A stretch of 7,981 nt of DNA from Desulfobulbus sp. (GCA_030600525.1 JAUVLX010000158.1:1-7981); one strand, 5' to 3'; shown: positions 1-6,531, counted from the first letter of the stretch. Program-made: numbers and translations. The notes: a model not told the origin generated them from the letters alone.

Positions 1-2
1 TA

Positions 3-783
3 ATAACTACGGTTGGTGAAATTGCTGAGATATATGACGGACCTCATGCTACGCCAAAAAAAATTGATGCCGGCCCCTATTTCTTGAGCATTTCCAGCTT
101 AGATAAAGGGCGCCTTGATCTGTCTAAATCTGCCTTCCTGAGCGAAACTGATTTAGTTAAGTGGACTAAGAGAGTGACACCTAAAAAAGGAGATTTGCTC
201 TTTTCTTATGAAACAAGATTAGGTGAAGCGGCTCTAATGCCGGAAGGCATCAAGGCATGTTTAGGGCGGCGAATGGGATTACTCAGACCTAAAAGAAATA
301 GAGTCGTCCCTGATACCTTCTTTACGCCTATTTGTCGCCAGCGTTCCAGCAGACGATCGTTTCTAACACGATAAGAGGTGCGACCGTTGACCGAATTGCT
401 TTAAATGAACTCCCTGATTTTAAAATTCGAATTCCTTCATTAAACGAGCAAACGAAGGTTTCGAAACTTTTACAAGATATCGACGCCAAAATCGAATTCA
501 ACAACCGGATCAATACGGAGCTGGAAGCGATGGCAAAAACGCTGTACGACTACTGGTTTGTGCAGTCTATATAGATATGGACTCATTACCTGTTTCTGGA
601 TTTATGACCAAGAAACCTATAAAGAAGACGTTTGCTGGTGGAATGAAGTTTTTAAAGGATGATGTGGCAATTGCGCGGATAACTCCTTGTCTTGAAAATG
701 GAAAAACGGCTTTATTATCTAGAATCGGTGAGGAGGAAATCGGTGTTGGGTCGACAGAGTTTATTGTTTCTGGAAAAGGTTAA
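3..783 (+). pseudogene. hsdS: Type I restriction-modification specificity subunit (HsdS), 5'-partial, frameshifted, internally deleted and cut off by an IS
   Basis: HsdS is the DNA-recognition subunit of type I R-M complexes and carries two target-recognition domains (TRDs) joined by conserved helical spacers. The frame is open from base 3, so the true start lies outside the window. The first block reads as a TRD, including GEIAEIYDGPHATP and KKGDLLFSYETRLGEA. At about 318-323 the frame must slip by one base, as if one T were lost from the TTCTTTA run, to continue as YAYLSPAFQQTIVSN. The central conserved spacer follows, with the hallmark ELEAMAKTLYDYWFVQ and then a stop at 572-574. Instead of the usual rest of the spacer, a third frame (about 562-783) resumes inside a second TRD, with SLPVSGFMTKKP and ARITPCLENGKTA followed by GSTEFIV. 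It ends exactly where the IS begins. Family assignment is firm from these motifs. Three separate lesions make a working product very unlikely. A sequencing error could explain the frameshift but not the rest. Confidence 0.85.
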
Positions 784-785
784 AA

Positions 786-805
786 CCCCCGCCTTTTAGG
801 CGGGT
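786..805 (+). repeat. Left-end hairpin of the IS
   Basis: A 6-bp GC-rich stem (788-793 with 799-804) closes a five-base loop TTTTA. It lies about 40 bases before tnpA and just after the hsdS remnant. In the IS200/IS605 family this position is the subterminal structure bound by TnpA. A perfect 10-base palindrome CTGCTAGCAG at 812-821 lies just inside it. Confidence 0.7.
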
Positions 806-827
806 AGCATTCTGCTAGCAGTTGGCT

Positions 828-833
828 TATAAT
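828..833 (+). promoter_or_regulatory. Possible -10 element immediately before tnpA
   Basis: A perfect TATAAT lies eight bases before the tnpA ATG at 842, with no convincing -35 box at the normal distance (805-810 reads TAGCAT). If used, transcription would start at or next to the start codon and give a leaderless mRNA. There is also no clear Shine-Dalgarno sequence. It may be coincidental in AT-rich sequence. Confidence 0.25.
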
Positions 834-841
834 TCTTTGGT

Positions 842-1267
842 ATGGAATATCGCCAAGGAAGTCACACAAAATATAAGATTGAGTATCACTTCGTATGGGT
901 CACGAAATATCGGTATCACATGCTTCAAGGTGATATTGCCCTGCGAGTAAGGGACCTTGTTCGGCAAACCTGTGAGTGTTTTGAAATACAAATTTTGCGT
1001 GGTGTTGTGAGCAAGGACCATGTGCATATCCTGGTTTCAGCTCCCCCAAATATTTCACCCTCCGATATAATGCGGAGGGTGAAGGGGAGAGTGTCGCGTA
1101 AAATTTTTGAAGAATTTCCCCATGTGAAAAAAAGATATTGGGGACGGCACTTTTGGGCCCGCGGTTACTTCTGTGTCACATCTGGAGAACTCTCCAAAGA
1201 TATGATTCAGGAATACTTGGCTCATCATTTTGAAAAGGACCCTAACGATCAATTTGATATCGAGTAA
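842..1267 (+). CDS. tnpA: IS200/IS605-family transposase TnpA (Y1 HUH single-strand transposase)
   Basis: The 141-residue product is the usual length for a complete TnpA, which cuts and rejoins single-stranded IS ends through a 5'-phosphotyrosine. The HUH metal-binding motif is HVH at residues 60-62 (SKDHVHILVS). The likely nucleophile is Tyr125 in MIQEYLAHH, on the C-terminal helix. Other family signatures are HFVWVTKYRY near residues 16-25 and KKRYWGRHFWARGYFCV near 96-112. The ATG at 842 is the natural start because the N-terminus MEYRQGSHTKY aligns with the family start. The ribosome binding site is poor, which fits the low expression known for IS200 elements. The frame has no internal stops and all catalytic residues are present, so the enzyme is probably active. 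No tnpB or omega-RNA-like partner follows. Confidence 0.93.
   Translation: MEYRQGSHTKYKIEYHFVWVTKYRYHMLQGDIALRVRDLVRQTCECFEIQILRGVVSKDHVHILVSAPPNISPSDIMRRVKGRVSRKIFEEFPHVKKRYWGRHFWARGYFCVTSGELSKDMIQEYLAHHFEKDPNDQFDIE
1054..1083 (+). repeat. 11-bp perfect hairpin inside tnpA
   Basis: Bases 1054-1064 and 1073-1083 are perfect reverse complements (TTCACCCTCCG/CGGAGGGTGAA) around an eight-base loop. The stem lies within the coding sequence for the ISPSDIMRRVKG stretch. It is the longest uninterrupted local stem noticed in the window. Confidence 0.75.
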
Positions 1268-1282
1268 ACCGGCAAAGCCGGT
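1268..1282 (+). repeat. Hairpin just after the tnpA stop
   Basis: ACCGGC/GCCGGT (1268-1273 with 1277-1282) forms a tight 6-bp stem with an AAA loop directly after the tnpA stop codon. A second small stem, GGACT/AGTCC, sits at 1289-1293/1297-1301. No strong T-run follows either, so they are weak terminators at best. They may be part of the structured IS right end. Confidence 0.5.
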
Positions 1283-1313
1283 ATTGCTGGACTTTCAGTC
1301 CGCGATTTTAAAC

Positions 1314-1334
1314 CCACCGACTTCTAGTCGGTGG
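1314..1334 (+). repeat. Right-end hairpin of the IS
   Basis: An 8-bp perfect stem CCACCGAC/GTCGGTGG with loop TTCTA matches the left-end hairpin in loop size and near-identical loop sequence. It is followed by TTGTTTAG, which probably holds or borders the right cleavage site. Confidence 0.7.
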
Positions 1335-1412
1335 TTGTTTAGTTCATTGCTTCTAAACAAGGGAAATGAGCAAAAAACACCTGTTCTTTTTAATTTTTAA
1401 AGCGATTGAAAG

Positions 1413-1434
1413 TGATAAAATTGCTCTCTGCAAT
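1413..1434 (-). terminator. Weak candidate terminator after cheB
   Basis: Read on the minus strand, a 5-bp stem ATTGC/GCAAT (1430-1434 with 1420-1424) with loop AGAGA is followed by TTTTATC. It lies 25 bases past the cheB stop, where the che transcript would be expected to end. The short, A/T-containing stem makes this a low-confidence call. Confidence 0.3.
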
Positions 1435-1458
1435 ACCGGTGGAAATATTCAAAAAAAC

Positions 1459-2574
1459 TTATTTCAGCGATTTAATAATCTCGTCAGCAATTTTATCGAG
1501 AGCTACCACACTGTCTAATAGGCCAAGTTCAGCAGGAGCTTTAGGCATACCATAAACAACACATGATACCTCATTTTGTCCAATTATATAGGCGTTTTTT
1601 TGAGTAAGCACCTGCAACCCTTTGGTTCCATCTGACCCCATTCCTGTCATAATGACAGCCGTTGTCCTGCCAACATAAAAATCTCCAACAGAACGAAACA
1701 GGTAATCCACCGATGGCTTGCATGAGTTTTCAGGAGGATCATCTGTTATTTTAACCAGGCGATTAACTCCATCAGCGGCCGCTGATAACTTCATTTGCTT
1801 TCCACCTGGAGCAATATAGGCCACATTGGCGACAAGCGGTTCTCCATTTTCAGCTTCCTTAACAGTTATCTGGCATTTCTTATTTAAACTGGCAGCAAGC
1901 GATTTCGTAAAAACAGGGGGCATATGCTGTACAATAACAACAGGAACTCCTATATTTGCCGGAAGCATTGGCATCATACGTGCCAATGCGTTAGGCCCAC
2001 CGGTTGAGATGCCAATGGCAATTATTTCTGAACCGTTACGTGGTGCACGTTTGCCAGGTTTGCCTGGCAAATTAATTTTTCTTTTTGCTGGTATAGAAGG
2101 TCGTGTGCGAGTCGTCTGTTTGCCGACGAGCCGGTTGCGACCCATTTGACCAATGGCAGTGCGACCGGTGACAAAGGCATTTATTAAGGGAGTGAGATTT
2201 GCTTGTAAATATTTTTTACTTTCAGCAATATTTGATGTACTTGGCTTAAGAATAAAATCATACGCGCCTAGGTCGAGAGCCTTCATTGTCATATCTCCGC
2301 CTTCACCGGTCAACGTTGAGACCATAATTGCAGAGGTTTTTGGAGCATATTTTTGTAAATATTGAAGAACCTCCAGACCGTTCATCTCCGGCATCTCTAT
2401 GTCAAGAGTTAACAGGTCAGGCTTAAGACTCTTTATCTTAGAAACAGCTATTTTTCCATTGTGCGCGACGCCAACCACCTCAACACCTCGCATATCCTTC
2501 AGAACATCACTCACCGCCTTGCGATACACTATGGTGTCGTCAACAACCAAAACCTTGATTTTTTTTGTTAGCAT
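1459..2574 (-). CDS. cheB: Chemotaxis response regulator protein-glutamate methylesterase / glutamine deamidase CheB
   Basis: CheB removes methyl groups from receptor glutamates and deamidates receptor glutamines, reversing CheR and driving adaptation. Phosphorylation by CheA activates it. The product is 371 residues from the ATG at 2574, normal for the family. Residues 5-120 form a receiver with acidic pair Asp12/Asp13, phospho-acceptor Asp58 (TLDIEMP), Thr/Ser around residues 86-89, and Lys110 in LKPS. A basic Gly/Pro/Arg-rich linker covers about 145-182. The esterase domain from about 184 has the complete catalytic triad: Ser190 (GISTGGP), His217 (VQHMPP) and Asp315 (GMGSDG). A TTG codon at 2589 would add five residues, but the protein begins naturally at MLTKKIKVLVVDD, so ATG was chosen. 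Neither start has a clear Shine-Dalgarno site, suggesting translational coupling to cheW, whose stop is 20 bases upstream. Confidence 0.95.
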   Translation of the reverse strand: MLTKKIKVLVVDDTIVYRKAVSDVLKDMRGVEVVGVAHNGKIAVSKIKSLKPDLLTLDIEMPEMNGLEVLQYLQKYAPKTSAIMVSTLTGEGGDMTMKALDLGAYDFILKPSTSNIAESKKYLQANLTPLINAFVTGRTAIGQMGRNRLVGKQTTRTRPSIPAKRKINLPGKPGKRAPRNGSEIIAIGISTGGPNALARMMPMLPANIGVPVVIVQHMPPVFTKSLAASLNKKCQITVKEAENGEPLVANVAYIAPGGKQMKLSAAADGVNRLVKITDDPPENSCKPSVDYLFRSVGDFYVGRTTAVIMTGMGSDGTKGLQVLTQKNAYIIGQNEVSCVVYGMPKAPAELGLLDSVVALDKIADEIIKSLK

Positions 2575-2594
2575 TTTTGTTTTTAGCAAAGTGG

Positions 2595-3065
2595 TTACAC
2601 ACGATTAATGTTTTCTGTTTCCGTACGCAGCACTTCTTTAATATCAAGTACCCCTATAAGCTTGTTGTCCGTCTTGTAGACGCCTGTAAAAAAAACACCT
2701 TGGATACCACTCATGTTCGCTGGTGCAGGTTCAATCTTATCTGGTTCTGCCGCTACGACGTCGCTTAATTTATTAACCAACAGCCCTACATACTCTCCGG
2801 GAGCATTGACTATGATATTTCGAGGATCACTACCTAAATCAGTTTGGCCTAGCCCAAGTTTTTTCCCGAGATCAATGATGGTGACGATCTGACCGCGAAG
2901 ATTTAAAATACCTTGTACGTAGTCTGGGGACTGGGGGACTATGGTCATCTCCATAAGTTTATTTATTTCTTGAACTTTCAGGATATCCATACCACACAAA
3001 GCGTCTCCCACATGAAAAGTGGCAAGTTCTATAGCAGTCTTGTTGGATTGAGATGATGGTTTCAT
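2595..3065 (-). CDS. cheW: Chemotaxis coupling protein CheW
   Basis: CheW is the cytoplasmic adaptor that bridges chemoreceptors and the P5 domain of CheA in signalling arrays. The 156-residue product is a single CheW domain. It starts with the typical ELATFHVGDALCGMDI strand and continues with IVPQSPDYVQGILNLRG. The conserved NLRG (residues 55-58) is followed by the strand QIVTIIDLGKKLGL. The C-terminal part, ending near GVLDIKEVL, matches the family end. The ATG at 3065 has a GGAG (3076-3079) ten bases upstream. It follows cheA by 138 bases and precedes cheB by 20, in the same orientation, so the three probably form one operon. The long cheA-cheW gap leaves room for an internal promoter or processing site, but none was clear. 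Confidence 0.95.
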   Translation of the reverse strand: MKPSSQSNKTAIELATFHVGDALCGMDILKVQEINKLMEMTIVPQSPDYVQGILNLRGQIVTIIDLGKKLGLGQTDLGSDPRNIIVNAPGEYVGLLVNKLSDVVAAEPDKIEPAPANMSGIQGVFFTGVYKTDNKLIGVLDIKEVLRTETENINRV

Positions 3066-3203
3066 TATTTAAAATCTCCAAAGAGGGTAAACGATCCTTT
3101 TATGTGGAGACCATTGCCAGGTATTTCTGCCAGGAATGGGCAAATAAAAAGACTGGTGCACAGAAAAGAGCATAAATACACAAATTCCGACATTATTATC
3201 CTA

Positions 3204-6080
3204 TCAATGGATAGTGTTTTTCGGCTGAGCATATTTATGGACACTTTCCATAAGCCGTTCTTTATCGAGCTTGATATGGTATTCGTCTACGCCCACAGAT
3301 TTGCCACGTTCAATATCTTCTTCGGCAGCCAGTGTAGTAAGCGCTATAACTGGTAGTACACTGTATTCTGGATGCTGTTTAATTTTTTCGGTGAGTTCAA
3401 AACCATCCATATTTGGCATTTCTATATCTGTAACAACCAGAGTAATTTCGTTATACTGTTCCTCTATTATTTGCAAGGCCTCGACGCCATCTTCCGCTTC
3501 CAGTACATTAAAGCCAGCTTCTTCAAGATAACTCCTCACCTGGTTTCTGAAAAAATTGGAATCTTCAACTATCAGGATAGTAGGAGCTTCCACTTCTGTA
3601 CCGAAGCGGTCTTCTAGAGTAACATCCTCAAACCATTGGGGATTTATGGCCTGGACAACTTCAAAAATATCAATCAACATGGTTGTTTTACCCCCTATAA
3701 TAGCAGACCCCATGATGCCAGTTTGTTTAAGGGTGATATCATCAATGTCTGTCGATATTTCAACGGCATCAATGGGGCCGGTAGCGAGAAGGCCGATATC
3801 CTTGCCGGCTAGATGAAAGACGATGACCAGATAGTTGTCCTGAACATCCAGTGATTGCACCATGGCAACTTCATCGATGCTGATAAGAGGCAGGCTCCCT
3901 CCTCGATACTGCATAACCCTTCGTCCACCAACATCTTCAACATCTGTGGATTTAATTTTTTCGACACGTTCCACCTGATTAAGCGGAACCCCGAAATTTT
4001 CGAGAGGTGAACTGGAAAAGGTGAGTAATGCCTGCCGATCTTTTGATTGGGTAATGGCTTCTTTGTTAGCCTCTGCAAGTTTACTGGCCCTTTCCGATCC
4101 TTCAAGAGAAGTCAACCCAGCCATTGAAGCAATACTGTTGACATCCAAGATAAGAGCAATCCTGCCGTCACCCATTATAGTGGCACCTGCATAACCTTTA
4201 CATTGCTGGAGATGCCTGCCTAAAGGTTTAATGACAATTTCCTCTGAATCATGAAGACGATCTACGATAAGCCCATACTTCATGGCTCCAGTAGAAACAA
4301 CAACGATATTCAGGGCACTTGCTGGACTTTGGCGTCGGTCAGATTTTCTTTTGTCTTCCGGCCTATCGCTGCCACCATCAGATTCAATGTTTTCAAGTTC
4401 GGTATTTTTTTCAGACAACAGCATCCCCGATCGCCGGTCAGCAACATTCTCTCTACGATCTTTACCCGTGAATTCTTTAACAGGATCGAAGAAAGTGCGT
4501 TCTATTTCAAAGACATCTGACATACGAATGAGTGGCAAAAGGTTTCCACGTAAACGTACAACCTCCGCATTACCAACCTTTTCGATACGTTCTGAAATCT
4601 TAGAGGCCGGAATGCGAAGCAATTCCTCCAGGTTTACTTGGGGAATGGCGTAGCGTTCTCCACCGGTCATAATAATCTGACACGGGATAATAGCCAAGGT
4701 GAGTGGAAGCTTGATACTGATAGTGGAACCTTTACCAACATCTGATTCGATTTCAATTGAACCACCGAGTTGATCAAGGTTGGTTTTTACCACATCCATA
4801 CCAACGCCACGGCCAGAGACATCGGTAACCTTTTCTGCAGTAGAAAATCCGGGAAGGAGAATCAGATTAATGCGTTCCTTTTCGGACATCACATTAATCT
4901 GCTCCTGGGTAACAAGCCCTTTTTTCACAGCCGTTTCAGCAAGGACATCTCCGTCAATTCCCTTGCCATCATCACTAATTTCTATAACGACCTGTCCAGC
5001 GGCGTGATAGGCTTTCAGGACTATAAGCCCTCTGGCGTCCTTCCCCTTTGAAAGTCGTTCTTGTGGAGATTCGATCCCGTGATCGACTGAATTACGTACA
5101 AGGTGGGTGAGCGGATCATTAATGGATTCAATGATTGTTTTATCAAGTTCAACATCCTTGCCAACAATGGTAAGATCCATCTGTTTGTTCAACTTTCCAG
5201 ACAAATCTCTGACAACTCTGGGGAATTTGTTAAATACGTTCCCGATGGGCTGCATCCGGGTAAGCATTATGGCTTCTTGAAGTTCTGAGGTCACCAGATC
5301 GATACGCTGGCCGACAGTTTCTGCACTTCTGACATCGCCGGAGGTGATAGTCTGTAGGAGTTGGTTTCTTGAAAGTACCAGTTCCCCGGCCAAGTTCATT
5401 AATTGATCAAGCAGGCTCACTGTTACCCTGATTGAAGTGTCGGGTTTTGTAGCGGATTTTGCCTTTCGTTTTTTATTGGTTCCTTGAACAACAGGTGAGG
5501 GAGATACATCATTCTCAATATCAGGTTCTGGCGGGAGTGTACCTTCCTCTTCACTTACAGTTTCTTCAAGCACAGCCTCATGATTTTCCTCTAGAATATC
5601 TTCTTCAACAGTTTCACTAGCGACGGGCTCTTCTGTTGGTACTTGCTCCTCTAAAATAGGTGATGGTTGAACTGCTGCTATGCTTGGGGCTTCACCTTGC
5701 TCATAAATCATGTTGAGTGCATCGACATTAGAGGCAATATCAGCTTTGTTACTGTTGCCTATATCTTCGATGAGCTGTTGTAGCTGATCAGAAGACATCA
5801 ATAAAACATTTACTATCTCAGGGGTAGGGACCAGTTTCTCACTGCGGATAAGGCCTAATACATTTTCAGTAGCATGGGCAAGATCCTGAATCACAGTCAG
5901 CCCCATAAAACCTGCACCACCTTTTATGGAGTGAGCAGCTCGAAAAACTTTATTCACCAAGTCAACATCTATATCAGCGCCCCCCTCTTCAATGGCCAGG
6001 AGGTCGTTTTCTATATCAGCAAGATGCTCAAGGGATTCTTCAATAAAACCTTGTAATATTTCGTCATCTTCAAAAGTCAT
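3204..6080 (-). CDS. cheA: Hybrid chemotaxis histidine kinase CheA with tandem CheW-like domains and a C-terminal receiver
   Basis: CheA is the array-bound kinase that phosphorylates chemotaxis response regulators. The product is 958 residues, much longer than the roughly 650 of enteric CheA. Domains in order: P1/HPt (about 5-105) with phospho-acceptor His50 in AAHSIKGGAG; an acidic, proline-rich linker (about 130-200) in place of a recognisable P2 domain; P3 dimerisation helices (about 215-278) starting at SLLDQLMNLAGELVLSR; P4 ATPase (about 280-462) with N-box HLVRNSVDHGIE, G1 DDGKGID and G2 GRGVGMDVV; P5/CheW-like domain 1 (about 463-655), interrupted by a DRR-rich charged insert near 536-585; CheW-like domain 2 (about 684-812); receiver (833-950) with acidic Glu839/Asp840, phospho-acceptor Asp885 (VTDIEMP), Thr915 or 916, and Lys937. 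The ATG at 6080 has a strong AGGAG (6089-6093) eight bases upstream. All catalytic residues are present. It is first in a cheA-cheW-cheB run. Confidence 0.96.
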   Translation of the reverse strand: MTFEDDEILQGFIEESLEHLADIENDLLAIEEGGADIDVDLVNKVFRAAHSIKGGAGFMGLTVIQDLAHATENVLGLIRSEKLVPTPEIVNVLLMSSDQLQQLIEDIGNSNKADIASNVDALNMIYEQGEAPSIAAVQPSPILEEQVPTEEPVASETVEEDILEENHEAVLEETVSEEEGTLPPEPDIENDVSPSPVVQGTNKKRKAKSATKPDTSIRVTVSLLDQLMNLAGELVLSRNQLLQTITSGDVRSAETVGQRIDLVTSELQEAIMLTRMQPIGNVFNKFPRVVRDLSGKLNKQMDLTIVGKDVELDKTIIESINDPLTHLVRNSVDHGIESPQERLSKGKDARGLIVLKAYHAAGQVVIEISDDGKGIDGDVLAETAVKKGLVTQEQINVMSEKERINLILLPGFSTAEKVTDVSGRGVGMDVVKTNLDQLGGSIEIESDVGKGSTISIKLPLTLAIIPCQIIMTGGERYAIPQVNLEELLRIPASKISERIEKVGNAEVVRLRGNLLPLIRMSDVFEIERTFFDPVKEFTGKDRRENVADRRSGMLLSEKNTELENIESDGGSDRPEDKRKSDRRQSPASALNIVVVSTGAMKYGLIVDRLHDSEEIVIKPLGRHLQQCKGYAGATIMGDGRIALILDVNSIASMAGLTSLEGSERASKLAEANKEAITQSKDRQALLTFSSSPLENFGVPLNQVERVEKIKSTDVEDVGGRRVMQYRGGSLPLISIDEVAMVQSLDVQDNYLVIVFHLAGKDIGLLATGPIDAVEISTDIDDITLKQTGIMGSAIIGGKTTMLIDIFEVVQAINPQWFEDVTLEDRFGTEVEAPTILIVEDSNFFRNQVRSYLEEAGFNVLEAEDGVEALQIIEEQYNEITLVVTDIEMPNMDGFELTEKIKQHPEYSVLPVIALTTLAAEEDIERGKSVGVDEYHIKLDKERLMESVHKYAQPKNTIH

Positions 6081-6156
6081 AAATAGTTCTCCTGCAGGAC
6101 TAAAGCGTACTTATGGCCTGATTTCCAGGCAAGGCTCAAATCAGTTAAACATGCCC

Positions 6157-6164
6157 TTATTGGC
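6157..6164 (-). promoter_or_regulatory. Possible flagellar-type (sigma-28) -10 element upstream of cheA
   Basis: The minus strand reads GCCAATAA, seven of eight bases of the sigma-28/FliA -10 consensus GCCGATAA. It lies 76 bases before the cheA start. The -35 half is poor: a TAAA occurs 11 rather than 15 bases upstream. A FliA-type promoter would suit a chemotaxis operon, but the match is only half convincing. Confidence 0.25.
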
Positions 6165-6450
6165 GTTCACTGTTGTTTAAGTATAGTTGTATTGTACGGA
6201 TACTTATTTGGTTGTACAGTTTTTTTTCTTGGTTTAAAAATAAAGAGGAATGTCAAGTGTCCCAACATTGCAGGAAAGAATAAATTGAAGGGATACGAAC
6301 ACGTTTGAAGCCGTACCGAAAGTATGATTTAAAAGAGTGTGGATGTTGGGGCAGGGGCGGCTGGCTGGTGATGACGGCGAATGAAAGTTGGAATTTGGCA
6401 TCAGACCAGTAGGCAAAAGGCGACGTGGACTGGCTACTTATTTTACGAAT

Positions 6451-6531
6451 AAAAATTCTGGCCTATAAAGTTGTTTCCTGAATGCCGCAGCGAACTGTCT
6501 GCAACTTCGAAGGATACGTCTTACAGGCCAG
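6451..6531 (-). terminator. Nested inverted repeats ending in a T-run after slyD; possible extended terminator or small RNA
   Basis: On the minus strand, starting 15 bases past the slyD stop, an outer 7-bp stem CTGGCCT/AGGCCAG (6525-6531 with 6458-6464) encloses a 6-bp stem AAGTTG/CAACTT (6502-6507 with 6468-6473). Inside that lies a 4-bp stem GCAG/CTGC (6499-6502 with 6487-6490). It shares base 6502 with the middle stem, so the two innermost stems compete by one pair. The outer stem is followed at once by AATTTTTATT, a terminator-like tail. It could end slyD transcription or be a separate structured RNA. The individual stems are short. Confidence 0.45.

Larger units (their letters stand above)
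783..1342 (+). mobile_element. IS200/IS605-family insertion sequence, tnpA only
   Basis: This short element of roughly 560 bases holds a single Y1 HUH transposase and no tnpB. Instead of terminal inverted repeats it has a sub-terminal hairpin at each end, as expected for this family. The left stem is CCCGCC/GGCGGG at 788-793/799-804 with loop TTTTA. The right stem is CCACCGAC/GTCGGTGG at 1314-1321/1327-1334 with loop TTCTA. The two loops differ by one base, consistent with recognition by the same TnpA. Members insert as single strands next to a short target without target-site duplication, so the exact ends cannot be read from one copy and both boundaries are approximate. The left end directly interrupts the second TRD of hsdS. 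Confidence 0.85.

Noticed and set aside
577..783. Independent 68-codon gene starting at ATG 577
   Set aside because: Its sequence is the middle of an HsdS second TRD. The ATG is internal to the ancestral frame, which continues upstream, so it was treated as part of the pseudogene.
2575..2589. TTG start giving CheB five extra residues (LKTK and M)
   Set aside because: There is no ribosome binding site, and the receiver domain begins naturally at the ATG at 2574.
3066..3203. Possible small gene or regulatory RNA in the 138-base cheA-cheW gap
   Set aside because: Only two TGCCAGG copies (3115, 3128) and a short CCATT/AATGG pairing were seen. No frame with a start and ribosome binding site was found.
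3271..5051. Several plus-strand frames of 80-120 codons opposite cheA
   Set aside because: They lie fully inside a well-supported CheA gene and show only low-complexity Ser-rich or unrelated composition.
6228..6256. TTGACA on the minus strand at 6251-6256 as the cheA promoter
   Set aside because: No -10-like sequence occurs at 15-19 bases; the position holds ACCAAG/AACCAA.
6234..6416. 60-codon minus-strand frame in the slyD-cheA spacer
   Set aside because: No family resemblance, no Shine-Dalgarno site, and it overlaps inverted repeats. Likely chance.
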